Shown one piece after another: positions 27,716 through 36,268 of a stretch of 64,000 nt of DNA. The translations under genes were made by a program, and so were the position numbers. The notes under the pieces were generated by a model that was not told the origin of the DNA, did no database searches, and was given only the letters and a program-made list of their open reading frames with translations. The stretch covers positions 124,001 to 188,000 of the forward strand of contig CAXXWW010000017.1 in assembly GCA_963665215.2 (NCBI GenBank), given 5' to 3'. This DNA is from G963665215 sp963665215 (GTDB taxonomy: Bacteria; Chloroflexota; Dehalococcoidia; Lucifugimonadales; CAUZJF01). Every line of letters starts with the position of its first letter. The first letter of the stretch is position 1.

Positions 27716-27937
27716 TCAGCCCTTGGTGCCCTTCCTGGAGACTGTAGGGAACGTGTATCCATGCCTGGGGACCCAGTAGTCCAACCAGAGCTTCTCGCAG
27801 TCAGGGCTGTGGAACACACGCCGCCGCCCGTCGTGCTCCGAGACCCACTGCATGCGTGGGATCATCTGGCCGCAGAACGCGCAGTTGACGACGTTCGTCT
27901 CCCACCACTCCACCCGCAGCCGTTCCCACTGGCCCAC
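27716..27937 (-). CDS. Small zinc-ribbon/TRASH-like protein linked to hydantoinase genes
   Basis: This 73-residue protein has one likely metal site: NCAFCGQMIPRMQW gives two Cys, and VFHSPDCEKLWLDYW gives His and Cys. The aromatic C-terminus is typical of small partners that accompany HyuA/HyuB or acetone-carboxylase-like enzymes. It may be a third subunit or a metal-handling factor (inference). The GTG at 27937 follows AGAGGCAAGA. The gene starts 10 bp after the hyuB stop. Confidence 0.7.
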   Translation of the reverse strand: MGQWERLRVEWWETNVVNCAFCGQMIPRMQWVSEHDGRRRVFHSPDCEKLWLDYWVPRHGYTFPTVSRKGTKG

Positions 27938-27947
27938 TCTTGCCTCT

Positions 27948-29714
27948 CTATGCCCTTAGCCTTGCGGTCTCTTGCTCGTTGATAGCATACCGGCCGTTGT
28001 CGGGCTCTACCGCGACCTTGTAGACCTCCCGCGCCGCCCGCTCGGAGATGAAGCCCTGCGTGACGTCGTACAAGACGCGTTCCTCGTCTCGGGCGATGAT
28101 CTCCCCATAGCCACCACCACCCGGCGACTCCAATAAGACCTGGTCGCCTGCGTCGACGACGCAGTTGACGAACTTCGCCGCGCTCACCGTCCCGTATACC
28201 TCGGAGAAGGTGCGGAACCGGTCGTCCTCCCTCTTCTTCACAAGGATCGCCGAGGTCTTGGCATGGCCGCCGCCGAAGAGCCCCCATGGCTGGACCTGCA
28301 TCCGCTCGAAAACAGCACTGATGTTGATCTCGGCCGGCTCGACCACCTCCAGGATTCGCCGGATTCCCAGGCCCCCACGGTACCGCCCGGGCCCCGCCGA
28401 ATCCTGGACCAGTTCATAAGACTTGGTGAGCCACGGATAGCGGGACTCGAACACCTCGACCGGGGTGTTGCGGCAGTTGCCGTTGGGCACCACGACCGCG
28501 TTGTTGCCGTCCTTGTAGTGGTTCGCCCCCCAGCCGCAGCCCTCGAAGTTGTATACCACGTAATACCGGCCCGTCTCGGGATGATTGCCCGCGAAGAGGA
28601 AGTTGCATGAGGTCCCACCCTCGGCCGCCGCGACTCGCTCCGGGACCGCCTGGCTCAGTGCTCCAAGAACGATGTCCACCAGCCTCGGATGGGTCTCGGT
28701 GTTGCCGCCAACCGAGGGACCAGGGTGTTGCACGTTCACAATGCTCCCGGGCGGCGCGATGATCTTGATGGGCCTGTAGGCACCCGAGTTATGGGGAATG
28801 TCCTTGTCGGTCGCGTGAAAGACCCCGTTGTACGTCCCCGAGGCTGTCACGCCGTAGGTGCAGTTGATGATGCCCTTGGCCTGGGGATCGGAGTCGCTAT
28901 AGTCGGCGATTAGCTCGTCGTCCTTTACGACCAGCTTGAGTCGTATCCAGGTAGGGTCGTTAGTGACCCCGTCATCCTCGACGCAGTCCTCGAAGTAGTA
29001 TTCGCCGTCGGGTATCTGCCTAATCTCCTCGCGCATCCACCGCTCAGCGTGGTCCATCAGCTCCTCGTTGGCCTGGTTGATGAACTCGACCCCGTACTTG
29101 TCCAGAAGCGTCTTTAGGCGGCGCTCGGCGATGTGCAGCGAGCCGATCATTGCATGAAAATCGCCCCAGGTGTGCTTTGGAGTGCGATGGTTGGTCAGAA
29201 TCATCTTCCACACGTCATGAACGTATTCGCCGCGCTTCATGATCTTGACCAGGGGCAGCCGTAGGCCCTCTTGGTAGACATCTGTGGCGGTCGCCGCGAA
29301 GGAACCTGGCGCCATACCACCGATCTCAGCTATGTGGGCGATGTTGGCCACGAAGCCGAACAGCTCCCCGTCGTGATAGACCGGCTTGATCACGGCGTGC
29401 TCGGGCATGTGGCACCCGCCGCGGTACGGGTCGTTATGGATTACCACGTCGTCCGGCTCAAAACTCTCCAGCCCGTACTCCTCGATCGCCCACTTGATCG
29501 TGTATAGGATGGCCCCTAGCTGTGCGGGACAAAACTCGGCCTGGGCGATCATGTCGCCCTTGCGATTGAAGATCACGCACGAGAAATCCAGGCCCTCGTT
29601 GAAGATCGTCGAGTACGACGTCTTCATCATCGCGATCCCCATCTCGCGGCAGATATTGACGAGATTGTTATGGATCACGCTCAGAGTCACCTGATCGATC
29701 TTGTCCTTGGTCAC
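27948..29714 (-). CDS. Hydantoinase B/oxoprolinase family protein (HyuB-like subunit)
   Basis: This 588-residue subunit belongs to the ATP-dependent hydantoinase/5-oxoprolinase family, which opens cyclic imides or lactams; acetone carboxylase is related. Conserved blocks are IMKTSYSTIFNEGLDFSCVI near the start, DVVIHNDPYRGGCHMPEHAV with the metal-binding Asp and His, GMAPGSFAATATDVYQEGLR, CTYGVTASGTYNGVF and the C-terminal SPGGGGYGE. It starts at a GTG (29714). It lies 83 bp downstream of hyuA, with which it should form a heteromeric enzyme. The exact substrate cannot be told. Confidence 0.92.
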   Translation of the reverse strand: MTKDKIDQVTLSVIHNNLVNICREMGIAMMKTSYSTIFNEGLDFSCVIFNRKGDMIAQAEFCPAQLGAILYTIKWAIEEYGLESFEPDDVVIHNDPYRGGCHMPEHAVIKPVYHDGELFGFVANIAHIAEIGGMAPGSFAATATDVYQEGLRLPLVKIMKRGEYVHDVWKMILTNHRTPKHTWGDFHAMIGSLHIAERRLKTLLDKYGVEFINQANEELMDHAERWMREEIRQIPDGEYYFEDCVEDDGVTNDPTWIRLKLVVKDDELIADYSDSDPQAKGIINCTYGVTASGTYNGVFHATDKDIPHNSGAYRPIKIIAPPGSIVNVQHPGPSVGGNTETHPRLVDIVLGALSQAVPERVAAAEGGTSCNFLFAGNHPETGRYYVVYNFEGCGWGANHYKDGNNAVVVPNGNCRNTPVEVFESRYPWLTKSYELVQDSAGPGRYRGGLGIRRILEVVEPAEINISAVFERMQVQPWGLFGGGHAKTSAILVKKREDDRFRTFSEVYGTVSAAKFVNCVVDAGDQVLLESPGGGGYGEIIARDEERVLYDVTQGFISERAAREVYKVAVEPDNGRYAINEQETARLRA

Positions 29715-29797
29715 GTAAATGCTCTCCTGCGAATTCGATATGTGTCAGCAGTGATCCTCAGAACGACAGCGACTATCAGGAATGACTTGGCGCAGTA

Positions 29798-31840
29798 CTA
29801 CTCGATTATCAGCAGCCCCTCTTCGCTTACCGAAAGCTGTTTCTCTGCGGGGAGGACCACCGTGGAGTCGACGCCGTCGATGACGGCCGGCCCCTCTATC
29901 ACCGCGCCCGCGGTGAGCACCTCCCTGAGATATATGGGGCAGTCGATGGAACCAGCGCTCTCGAAATAGACGCGGCGGTACGCTCCAGGCCCGGACCCGT
30001 TGGCCGACCCTGAATTCAGTTTGGGGAGGGTAGCCTTCGAGACCTCCCCGATAACGCTGACGTTGAAGTGGATCAACTCCATGATCTCTCCCGGGATATT
30101 GTAGCCATAAAAAGCCTCGTGCTGCCGGTGGAATCGCTCGAAGACGTCGGCGAGTGTTGACTCGGTAATAGACCCGGGGGCCACGGGGACGTCCTGCTCG
30201 TAGTTCTGGCCCATGTACCGCATGCTGATCGAGCGCTGGACCACCGGCGTTCCAGAAAACCCCTCTTCACGTAGGGCCTCCAACGCGGACTCCGTGAAGG
30301 CGTCGAACCGTTCGTCTATGTGGGCCACGTCCAGCTTGTTGGAGCGGTAGGCGTGTGTCCAGGAGCGGTCCACCCGCAGGTCGGCAACCAGGGCTCCGAA
30401 AGCAGAGGCAAGCCCTGCATTCGGTGGCACGATGATTCGACGGACGCCGACCGCTTCGGCCAGCGCCGCCCCGTGCAGCGGGCCCGCGCCGCCAAAGGCC
30501 ACCAGATCGAACTCCCGCGGGTCGATGCCTTGCTCCACCGTGATCAGCCGGATCGCGTTGGCCATGTTCTCGTTGGCGAGCCGGACGATGGACAGGGCCG
30601 TCTCTTCCATGCCCATTGCTACCTTTTCACCCATGCGGGCGACCGCTTCAATGGCCGTGTCCGTATTCAGTTTCATTCGGCCGCCCAGGAAGTAGTCGGG
30701 GTTAAGCCGGCCCAGTACCAGGTTGGCGTCCGTTACCGTCGCCGCTGTGCCCCCTGTGTCGTAGCACGCCGGCCCGGGCTCGGCTCCCGCGCTGTGGGGG
30801 CCGACCTTCAGGAACCCGCCCTTGTCTATCCAAGCGATGGAGCCGCCGCCTGCGCCGATGGTCGTGATGTCGATGAACGGCGCCGCGACCGGGATGCCCC
30901 ATTCCACCTGGTACTCGGTCGTGTACCCGTACCCTCCGTCGATTACGACGCCGACGTCGGTGCTGGTGCCGCCCATGTCCAGGGTGACGACCTTGTTGCT
31001 CCCCGCCAGCTCGCCGAAATAGCGACCAGCGATAATTCCGCCCGCCAGCCCTGAGAGGAGCAGCTGCACGGCCTGCTCGGGCGCGGCCTCCGCCACCATG
31101 TTGCCGCCGTTCGACTTCATGAATTGCCACGAGCATTTCAGGCCCCGCTCGCGGAACCCGGCGTCCAGGTTCCGGGCGAAGCGGCCCACCAGCGGCTTGA
31201 TGTAGGCGTCCGCCAGCGTCGTGGAGCCGCGCTCGTACTCACGCCAGATCGGCGCCACCCGGTGGGACAGAGACACCGGCACATCGGGGAACTCCCGGCG
31301 CAAGAACTCTCCGATCCTAAGCTCGTGCACCGGGTTGGCATAGGCGAAAAGGAGGTTCACCCCGATCGCTATCGGGCCCGGGCCTTCGGCGATGCGCTCC
31401 GCCACCACGTCTCGAATACGCGCCAGCTCCTCGTCTCCCAGGGGCACGAGGACCTCCTCGTCCTTGGTGATACGTTCATTCACGCCTATGCAGTCACGCC
31501 GTTCTACCAATGGGGCCGGCTTCACCCAGCTCAGGTCGTAGTGGTGCCGGCGGTTTATGCGCTGGATGAACGGCACGTCCTCGAAGCCCTTTGTTGTGAG
31601 GTAAAGTACCCTGGCACCGGTCCTATCGTGGAGGGCGTTAATCCCGATTGTGGTTCCCAGGATCAGGAAGGTGATATCGTCGAGGTCTATCCCGGAGCTG
31701 GCCAGGCTGTCGAAAACCCCCTGCTCGGGATTTCGGGGGGTGGAGGGGCGCTTGCTGACTATCATCTGGTTGCTATCTTCGTCAACACCAACCAGGTCTG
31801 TGAAGGTGCCCCCGGTGTCCATTCCTACGCGTATGGCCAT
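29798..31840 (-). CDS. Hydantoinase A/oxoprolinase family protein (HyuA-like subunit)
   Basis: The product of about 680 residues has the sugar-kinase-like ATP-binding fold of hydantoinase/oxoprolinase A subunits. The phosphate loop is near the N-terminus (VGMDTGGTFTDLVGVDED), followed by STPRNPEQGVFDSL. A second nucleotide motif is VVTLDMGGTSTDVGVVIDGG. Further family blocks are TTIGAGGGSIAWIDKGGFLKVGP, GAEPGPACYDTGGTAATVTDAN and FGGAGPLHGAALAEAVGV. I prefer the ATG at 31840 to a TTG two codons upstream. It is first in the hyuA-hyuB-zinc-ribbon operon and divergent from the DegT-type aminotransferase. Confidence 0.93.
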   Translation of the reverse strand: MAIRVGMDTGGTFTDLVGVDEDSNQMIVSKRPSTPRNPEQGVFDSLASSGIDLDDITFLILGTTIGINALHDRTGARVLYLTTKGFEDVPFIQRINRRHHYDLSWVKPAPLVERRDCIGVNERITKDEEVLVPLGDEELARIRDVVAERIAEGPGPIAIGVNLLFAYANPVHELRIGEFLRREFPDVPVSLSHRVAPIWREYERGSTTLADAYIKPLVGRFARNLDAGFRERGLKCSWQFMKSNGGNMVAEAAPEQAVQLLLSGLAGGIIAGRYFGELAGSNKVVTLDMGGTSTDVGVVIDGGYGYTTEYQVEWGIPVAAPFIDITTIGAGGGSIAWIDKGGFLKVGPHSAGAEPGPACYDTGGTAATVTDANLVLGRLNPDYFLGGRMKLNTDTAIEAVARMGEKVAMGMEETALSIVRLANENMANAIRLITVEQGIDPREFDLVAFGGAGPLHGAALAEAVGVRRIIVPPNAGLASAFGALVADLRVDRSWTHAYRSNKLDVAHIDERFDAFTESALEALREEGFSGTPVVQRSISMRYMGQNYEQDVPVAPGSITESTLADVFERFHRQHEAFYGYNIPGEIMELIHFNVSVIGEVSKATLPKLNSGSANGSGPGAYRRVYFESAGSIDCPIYLREVLTAGAVIEGPAVIDGVDSTVVLPAEKQLSVSEEGLLIIE

Positions 31841-32078
31841 ACCCAAAGTTTACCTCTTCAGGTCGGCCAGTACCATACCCGCTGCAGCGCGGCTGGAGAG
31901 GGTCATACGGCAACTGGTTGACCGCGTTTCATGGCGTATCTATAATCGTGCGGACGCAGTGATGACGGCTGCTTTGGATCCGCGCAGGTTGGTATTAAGG
32001 ACACCTCAGCGTCAGTGAACAGATGTAGGCCCGGGAAATCTTACGTACTGGCTGCGGCTGTGAGCGGGAGGAGGTAAG

Positions 32079-33350
32079 GTGACCACGACGCCACCAGGGA
32101 ATGCCCTGTCCGATCTGGCCATCAACGGCGGGCCGAAGATCCGGACCGAGCCATGGCCTGAGCGCGGGCAGTTCGGTCTCGAAGAGAGGGCCGCGGTCAA
32201 CGCCCTCTTCGACGAGTCGATCGCAACGGGGCGCTCCTTCAGCTACAACGGCCCGATCGAGCAGGCCTTCTGCGAAGAGGCGGCCGAATTCATGGGTGGC
32301 GGTTACGTTGACGCTGTCAGTTCAGGGACCAGCGCCGTTTATGTGGCCCTCCGCGCTCTAGGAATCGAGCCATTTACCGAGGTCATCGTGGGCCCTGTCA
32401 CTGACCCCGGTGGCATCATGCCCATCCCCATGCTCAACTGCGTCCCAATTATCGCGGACTCTGCTCCGGGCAGTTACAACTTCGACGCCCAGCAAGTTGA
32501 GGAGGTGATCTCTCCGCTGACCAGCGCCATCGTGGTGGGGCACATAGCGGGCGAGCCGGCGGACATCGAGCACATCATGGCCGTGGCCCGAAAGCACGGC
32601 ATCCCGGTGGTGGAGGACTGCGCCCAGGCTCACGGCGCCGCCCTGAACGGCAGGCTTGTTGGCTCCTTCGGCGACCTTGCCGCTTTTTCGACCATGAGCC
32701 GCAAGCACTTTATCACTGGCGGCCAGGGAGGCCTCGTTTACACCAAGAGTGAGGAGCTTTATCGAGCGGCTCGCCTCGCTTCCGATCGAGGCAAGCCCTT
32801 CTTCTTACCGGAGGGCTCCACAAACCAGATCGCCTCCCTCAATCACAATCTGAGCGACCTCGGCGCGGCGATCGGACGGGTCCAGCTCAAGAAGCTCCCG
32901 CGTGTCGTCGAAGGTCGGCGGGCATTCGTCGCCAGGCTCGTAGAGGGGTTCGAAGACATGTATCTGCAGTCGGTCAGCGTCCCGCCTCAGGTTCCCGGCG
33001 CCGAGCCGTCCTACTTCTGGTGGCGGCTCAAGTTCAACATGGAAAAGCTGACGTGTGATAGGGACGCCTTCTGTGCGGCGCTGGCCGCGGAGGGCGTGCT
33101 GATCGAGCCGACCTACTTCATGCCTCACAAGATGGACTGGTTCAAGCATCGGCGTGTTTTCGGTAACAGCGGCTATCCTTGGGCGTGTCCCCTCTACAAA
33201 GGGGACCCAGACCGGGAGTATCCGTGTCCAAATGCCGAGGCCGCCATGGACAGCCACATGCTGCTGACGGTGCACGAGAGCTGGGGCGCTGAGGAGTCGG
33301 CCGATATCCTGGCGGCCTTTAAGAAGGTCGAGACGGCCTATCTGAAATAG
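32079..33350 (+). CDS. DegT/DnrJ/EryC1/StrS family aminotransferase
   Basis: This 423-residue PLP-dependent enzyme is of the type that aminates keto sugars or cyclitols. The N-terminus LAINGGPKIRTEPWPER is typical. The family blocks are VDAVSSGTSAVYVALRALG, the PLP-ring-stacking and Asp region IPVVEDCAQAHGA, and the lysine motif FSTMSRKHFITGGQGGLV, whose Lys forms the Schiff base. The C-terminal YPCPNAEAAMDSHMLL is the expected end. The GTG start lies just after GGAGGAGGTAAG. Its role is unknown; closeness to the sialidase-like array might hint at amino-sugar metabolism, but this is only context. Confidence 0.9.
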   Translation: MTTTPPGNALSDLAINGGPKIRTEPWPERGQFGLEERAAVNALFDESIATGRSFSYNGPIEQAFCEEAAEFMGGGYVDAVSSGTSAVYVALRALGIEPFTEVIVGPVTDPGGIMPIPMLNCVPIIADSAPGSYNFDAQQVEEVISPLTSAIVVGHIAGEPADIEHIMAVARKHGIPVVEDCAQAHGAALNGRLVGSFGDLAAFSTMSRKHFITGGQGGLVYTKSEELYRAARLASDRGKPFFLPEGSTNQIASLNHNLSDLGAAIGRVQLKKLPRVVEGRRAFVARLVEGFEDMYLQSVSVPPQVPGAEPSYFWWRLKFNMEKLTCDRDAFCAALAAEGVLIEPTYFMPHKMDWFKHRRVFGNSGYPWACPLYKGDPDREYPCPNAEAAMDSHMLLTVHESWGAEESADILAAFKKVETAYLK

Positions 33351-33651
33351 TTGCCCCGGATCACGGTAACCCACACGCGATACCTTGGCAATCAGCACAA
33401 ATGGGACTGCCGTACTGCCTTTGATGTGATCTGTCCACCTCGTTCTCGAGGTGGCCCCGCCCGCCCGCCGACCAGGTGAGCGGTGACCTCACAGGAGCTT
33501 GGCTCTAGGCCCCCTTGCGGTCCTGTCCACTGTCCCGGTCGATTGGAGCTTATTCTATCGAGCGTGAGGAGATAGCAGCGACGAGTAGTGATGTGGTGGA
33601 CGGTGGAGGCGGAGACGGTCAGGCCACCATGATGGGTGAGCCAGGCGGCCC
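33351..33651. other. Intergenic region between convergent genes, nothing recognised
   Basis: These 300 bp separate the ends of the aminotransferase and the membrane cyclase. No gene, repeat or clear terminator was seen. Confidence 0.5.
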
Positions 33652-34971
33652 TCAGCGGAGCCTACCCTCCAGGAACCACGTCTCCATCCGTCCCTTCCCT
33701 TTCACCTCGACCAGGCCGCGAGGGACACACACGAAATCGTCCTTGATCAAGTCGTAGGTCGGCCGGGCAATCTGGATCTTGCCGGGCACACCGTGGGACT
33801 CCATGCGGCTCGCGATGTTTACCGCATCGCCCCACAGGTCATAGTGAAACTTCCGCCTGCCGATCACCCCGGCGACCGCCGGTCCCGCGTTCATGCCGAG
33901 GCGGAACTGCAGCTTCACGTCGTGATCGCTCCGGTGCTGGCCCACGTGCGACATCATCTCCAGAGCCATCCCTGCAAGGGCGTGGGCATGGTCAGCACGA
34001 GGAACGGGCACGCCTGACGCGATCATGTAGTTATCTCCGATGGTGCGAATCTTCTCGAGGCCGTACTTGTCGGCCAGAGTATCGAAAAACGAAAACACCT
34101 CGTTGAGGAGGTCGACCATCTCCCTGGGAGGAAGTCTGGCGGAAAGCGACGTGAAACCGACGACGTCGGCAAACAGGACGCTGACGGACTCGAATTGGTC
34201 CGCGACAGTAGTATCGTTTCCTTTCAGGATCGGGACGATCTCCTTCGGAAGCACATTAAGCAGAAGCCGCTCGGACTTCTCCTGCTCCTGGTGGAGCATC
34301 TCCATCGCTGCATCCTTCTGGGTCAGGAAGTGCCTGAGCAGGACGATGGCCAGCGTGAAGGGAGTACCGATATTCATGACGTACAGGACGAAGATGGCCC
34401 AGACTGGAAGATTGTTACCGTCACGCAGTATAGGCTCCAACGCGGCTCCGAGGGTCACGACTGCGATGAAGCCAACGAACCAGCCGATGGCCTCCCGACG
34501 GCCGGTGAAGAGCATTGCTCCCATGGGAGCGACGAGTGACCAGATTACTATCGCGCCAGACTCTTGGTAGCCCCCCAAGGAGATCATCACCAGGAAGGGT
34601 AAGAAAAGGCTAAAAGCCAGTTGGTTGAAACGAAAGAGTCGGTAGCGACGCGTTATTCGAAGGAGGGCCACGTTCAACCCGGTGGCCACGGTATAGCCAA
34701 ATGGTATGAGGGAGGGCAGGGTCTCGTCGAAGGCGAAAAGGAATATGCCCCAAACGACCCCGCCGCCACTCATCATGATTCCCGTGGCTACCGCGAGGCG
34801 CTGTTGAAGGCGAGGCTCTTCCGCCTCGTCGGAGGCCACCCCGATGCGCTCGACAGCCTGGGCGACCGCCTCGACGAAGCCCTTGAGAGTGACGCCGTTC
34901 ATAACAGCCTCAGAGATAGCAGATTGTCGGGAGCGCGGATCCGAAGCGAGTGGTTCCGGCTCAGGGCACAT
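33652..34971 (-). CDS. Membrane-bound class III adenylate/guanylate cyclase
   Basis: This 439-residue cyclase has about six transmembrane segments between residues 60 and 215. A short coiled stretch follows (MLHQEQEKSERLLLNVLPKEI), typical of the signalling helix before class III domains. The catalytic domain is residues about 255-435. Metal-binding Asp residues lie in VSVLFADVVGFTSL and KIRTIGDNYMIASG, and the substrate and transition-state region is FHYDLWGDAVNIASRME. It converts ATP (or GTP) to the cyclic nucleotide. An inner ATG at 34902 is an alternative start. It lies back to back with an MBL-fold phosphodiesterase and a second cyclase. Confidence 0.9.
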   Translation of the reverse strand: MCPEPEPLASDPRSRQSAISEAVMNGVTLKGFVEAVAQAVERIGVASDEAEEPRLQQRLAVATGIMMSGGGVVWGIFLFAFDETLPSLIPFGYTVATGLNVALLRITRRYRLFRFNQLAFSLFLPFLVMISLGGYQESGAIVIWSLVAPMGAMLFTGRREAIGWFVGFIAVVTLGAALEPILRDGNNLPVWAIFVLYVMNIGTPFTLAIVLLRHFLTQKDAAMEMLHQEQEKSERLLLNVLPKEIVPILKGNDTTVADQFESVSVLFADVVGFTSLSARLPPREMVDLLNEVFSFFDTLADKYGLEKIRTIGDNYMIASGVPVPRADHAHALAGMALEMMSHVGQHRSDHDVKLQFRLGMNAGPAVAGVIGRRKFHYDLWGDAVNIASRMESHGVPGKIQIARPTYDLIKDDFVCVPRGLVEVKGKGRMETWFLEGRLR

Positions 34972-35076
34972 CGTTTCGCAGAGGTGCTAATGGACGGCTA
35001 CATTGTAGCTTGTATTCAGCCGGAATTCCCCATATCAAGCTGCCTGCCGTGCAGATACATTACCTCTCCGCCGTCT

Positions 35077-35209
35077 GGCTTTGCACAAGAAGTGGCGCGG
35101 TCGTGTGAATTGCCCTTCGACAAGCTCAGGGCGAACGGTTGGTTTATAGCTCCGTTCGTGGTGAGCCTGTCGAACCACTCCTCCGCATTCCGCCTTTTGG
35201 TGCAAAGCC
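35077..35209. repeat. 133-bp MITE-like palindromic repeat, copy 2
   Basis: It has the same ends (ggctttgcacaagaag; gtgcaaagcc) and inner palindrome as the copy at 11662-11794, in the same orientation, with only scattered base differences. It sits between two cyclic-nucleotide genes. No flanking direct repeat is evident. Confidence 0.75.
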
Positions 35210-35440
35210 CCGCCGCCTACACCGCCAAAGGTCGCCGGGACCGTCGTCGCCGGACAGGAGCCTCTCGCCCGTGCGCCGGCCCTGGATGTCAGCGACCAGC
35301 AGCCTGCCATCGCGGTCCAGGTCGGGTAGTCCAACCCGAAGCAACTTGTCTGCGAGCTCTCCTTGCCACGAAAACACAAGGGCTGTAGCATAGGAGACGC
35401 GTCGAACATTCGCCGGTGGAGTAGGGGCAATCCCTAAGGA
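35210..35440 (-). pseudogene. Possible remnant of an FG-GAP/VCBS-repeat protein
   Basis: A minus-strand frame reads ALVFSWQGELADKLLRV, then GLPDLDRDGRLLVADIQG and RRTGERLLSGDDGPGD. The DLDRDGRLLVADI part looks like the calcium-binding strand of an FG-GAP/VCBS propeller repeat. It has no start site and runs into the MITE-like repeat, so it would be a broken fragment. A chance open frame remains possible. Confidence 0.25.
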
Positions 35441-35446
35441 GGCGTA

Positions 35447-36217
35447 TTGAGAGTCCGCGTTCTTGGCGCCCACAACCTGGAGGCCGGGCGCGCAAGACAC
35501 ACCTGCTTTCTCATAGATGGGGTCCTGGGCATCGACGCCGGGAGTCTGGTCAGCTCGCTCAGCCTAGTCGAGCAGGGCGAGATCAGGTCGCTGCTGATCA
35601 CCCACCAGCATTTCGACCATAGCCGCGATATACCCACGCTGGGGCTGACAACCATGGGCAGTCCGGAACCTATCCACGTCTACGGCCTTGCTGCGACGCT
35701 GGAGAGCGTGCACGCCCACTTTCTGGACGGTCTGGTCTACCCTGACCTCACCAAGGAGTTGAACGGCACACCTCCCAGGTTTCGGTCCCATGGCGTCGAA
35801 CCTGACGTCGCATTCGAGACGTTGGGGTACACGGTGAAGCCCGTCGCCGCGTCCCACCCGGTGCCGGCGGTTGGCTACATAGTCAAGTCCCCTTCCGGCC
35901 GCTGCGTAGCTTACACGGGCGACACCGACGGCGATCTGTTGCCGATACTCCAAGACGAGCTCGCGCCGGAGGTTGTGTTTGTCGACGTTACGTACCCCAA
36001 CCGTCTGCAGTGGCGCGCTAAGGTATCCGGTCATTTGACGCCCTGCCTGCTGGAACGCCAGCTCGGTGCGGCGCTGAGGGACGGTGTCAAGTTGCCTAAG
36101 ATAGTGCCGGTGCACCTGAGCCTCCAAGAACAGGACGAGATACACGAAGAGCTCTCGGGGGTGGGCAAGGCGCTTGATGTTGACCTGACGCCCGGTTACG
36201 AGGACATGATGCTATGA
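35447..36217 (+). CDS. MBL-fold cyclic-nucleotide phosphodiesterase (class II type)
   Basis: This 256-residue metallo-beta-lactamase-fold hydrolase carries the metal-binding motif LLITHQHFDHSRDIP, the Asp ligand region VAYTGDTDGDLLP and a SGHLTPCLLERQL segment. The last is characteristic of class II cyclic-nucleotide phosphodiesterases and separates them from RNase Z. It would hydrolyse cAMP or cGMP in the cytoplasm. The TTG start (35447) has AAGGAGG a few bases upstream. It lies between two class III cyclase genes, one divergent and one 51 bp downstream, which supports the assignment. Confidence 0.8.
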   Translation: MRVRVLGAHNLEAGRARHTCFLIDGVLGIDAGSLVSSLSLVEQGEIRSLLITHQHFDHSRDIPTLGLTTMGSPEPIHVYGLAATLESVHAHFLDGLVYPDLTKELNGTPPRFRSHGVEPDVAFETLGYTVKPVAASHPVPAVGYIVKSPSGRCVAYTGDTDGDLLPILQDELAPEVVFVDVTYPNRLQWRAKVSGHLTPCLLERQLGAALRDGVKLPKIVPVHLSLQEQDEIHEELSGVGKALDVDLTPGYEDMML

Positions 36218-36268
36218 TTGGCTGCTCTAGGGACGGTCCTTCCTGGCAGAGACTCGGGAGGCTGGGTT

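Larger units (their letters stand above)
34972..35446. other. Divergent intergenic region with a MITE-like repeat and a possible gene remnant
   Basis: This region holds the promoter sides of the membrane cyclase (minus) and the phosphodiesterase (plus), the 133-bp repeat at 35077-35209 and a minus-strand frame with FG-GAP-like sequence described separately. Confidence 0.5.
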
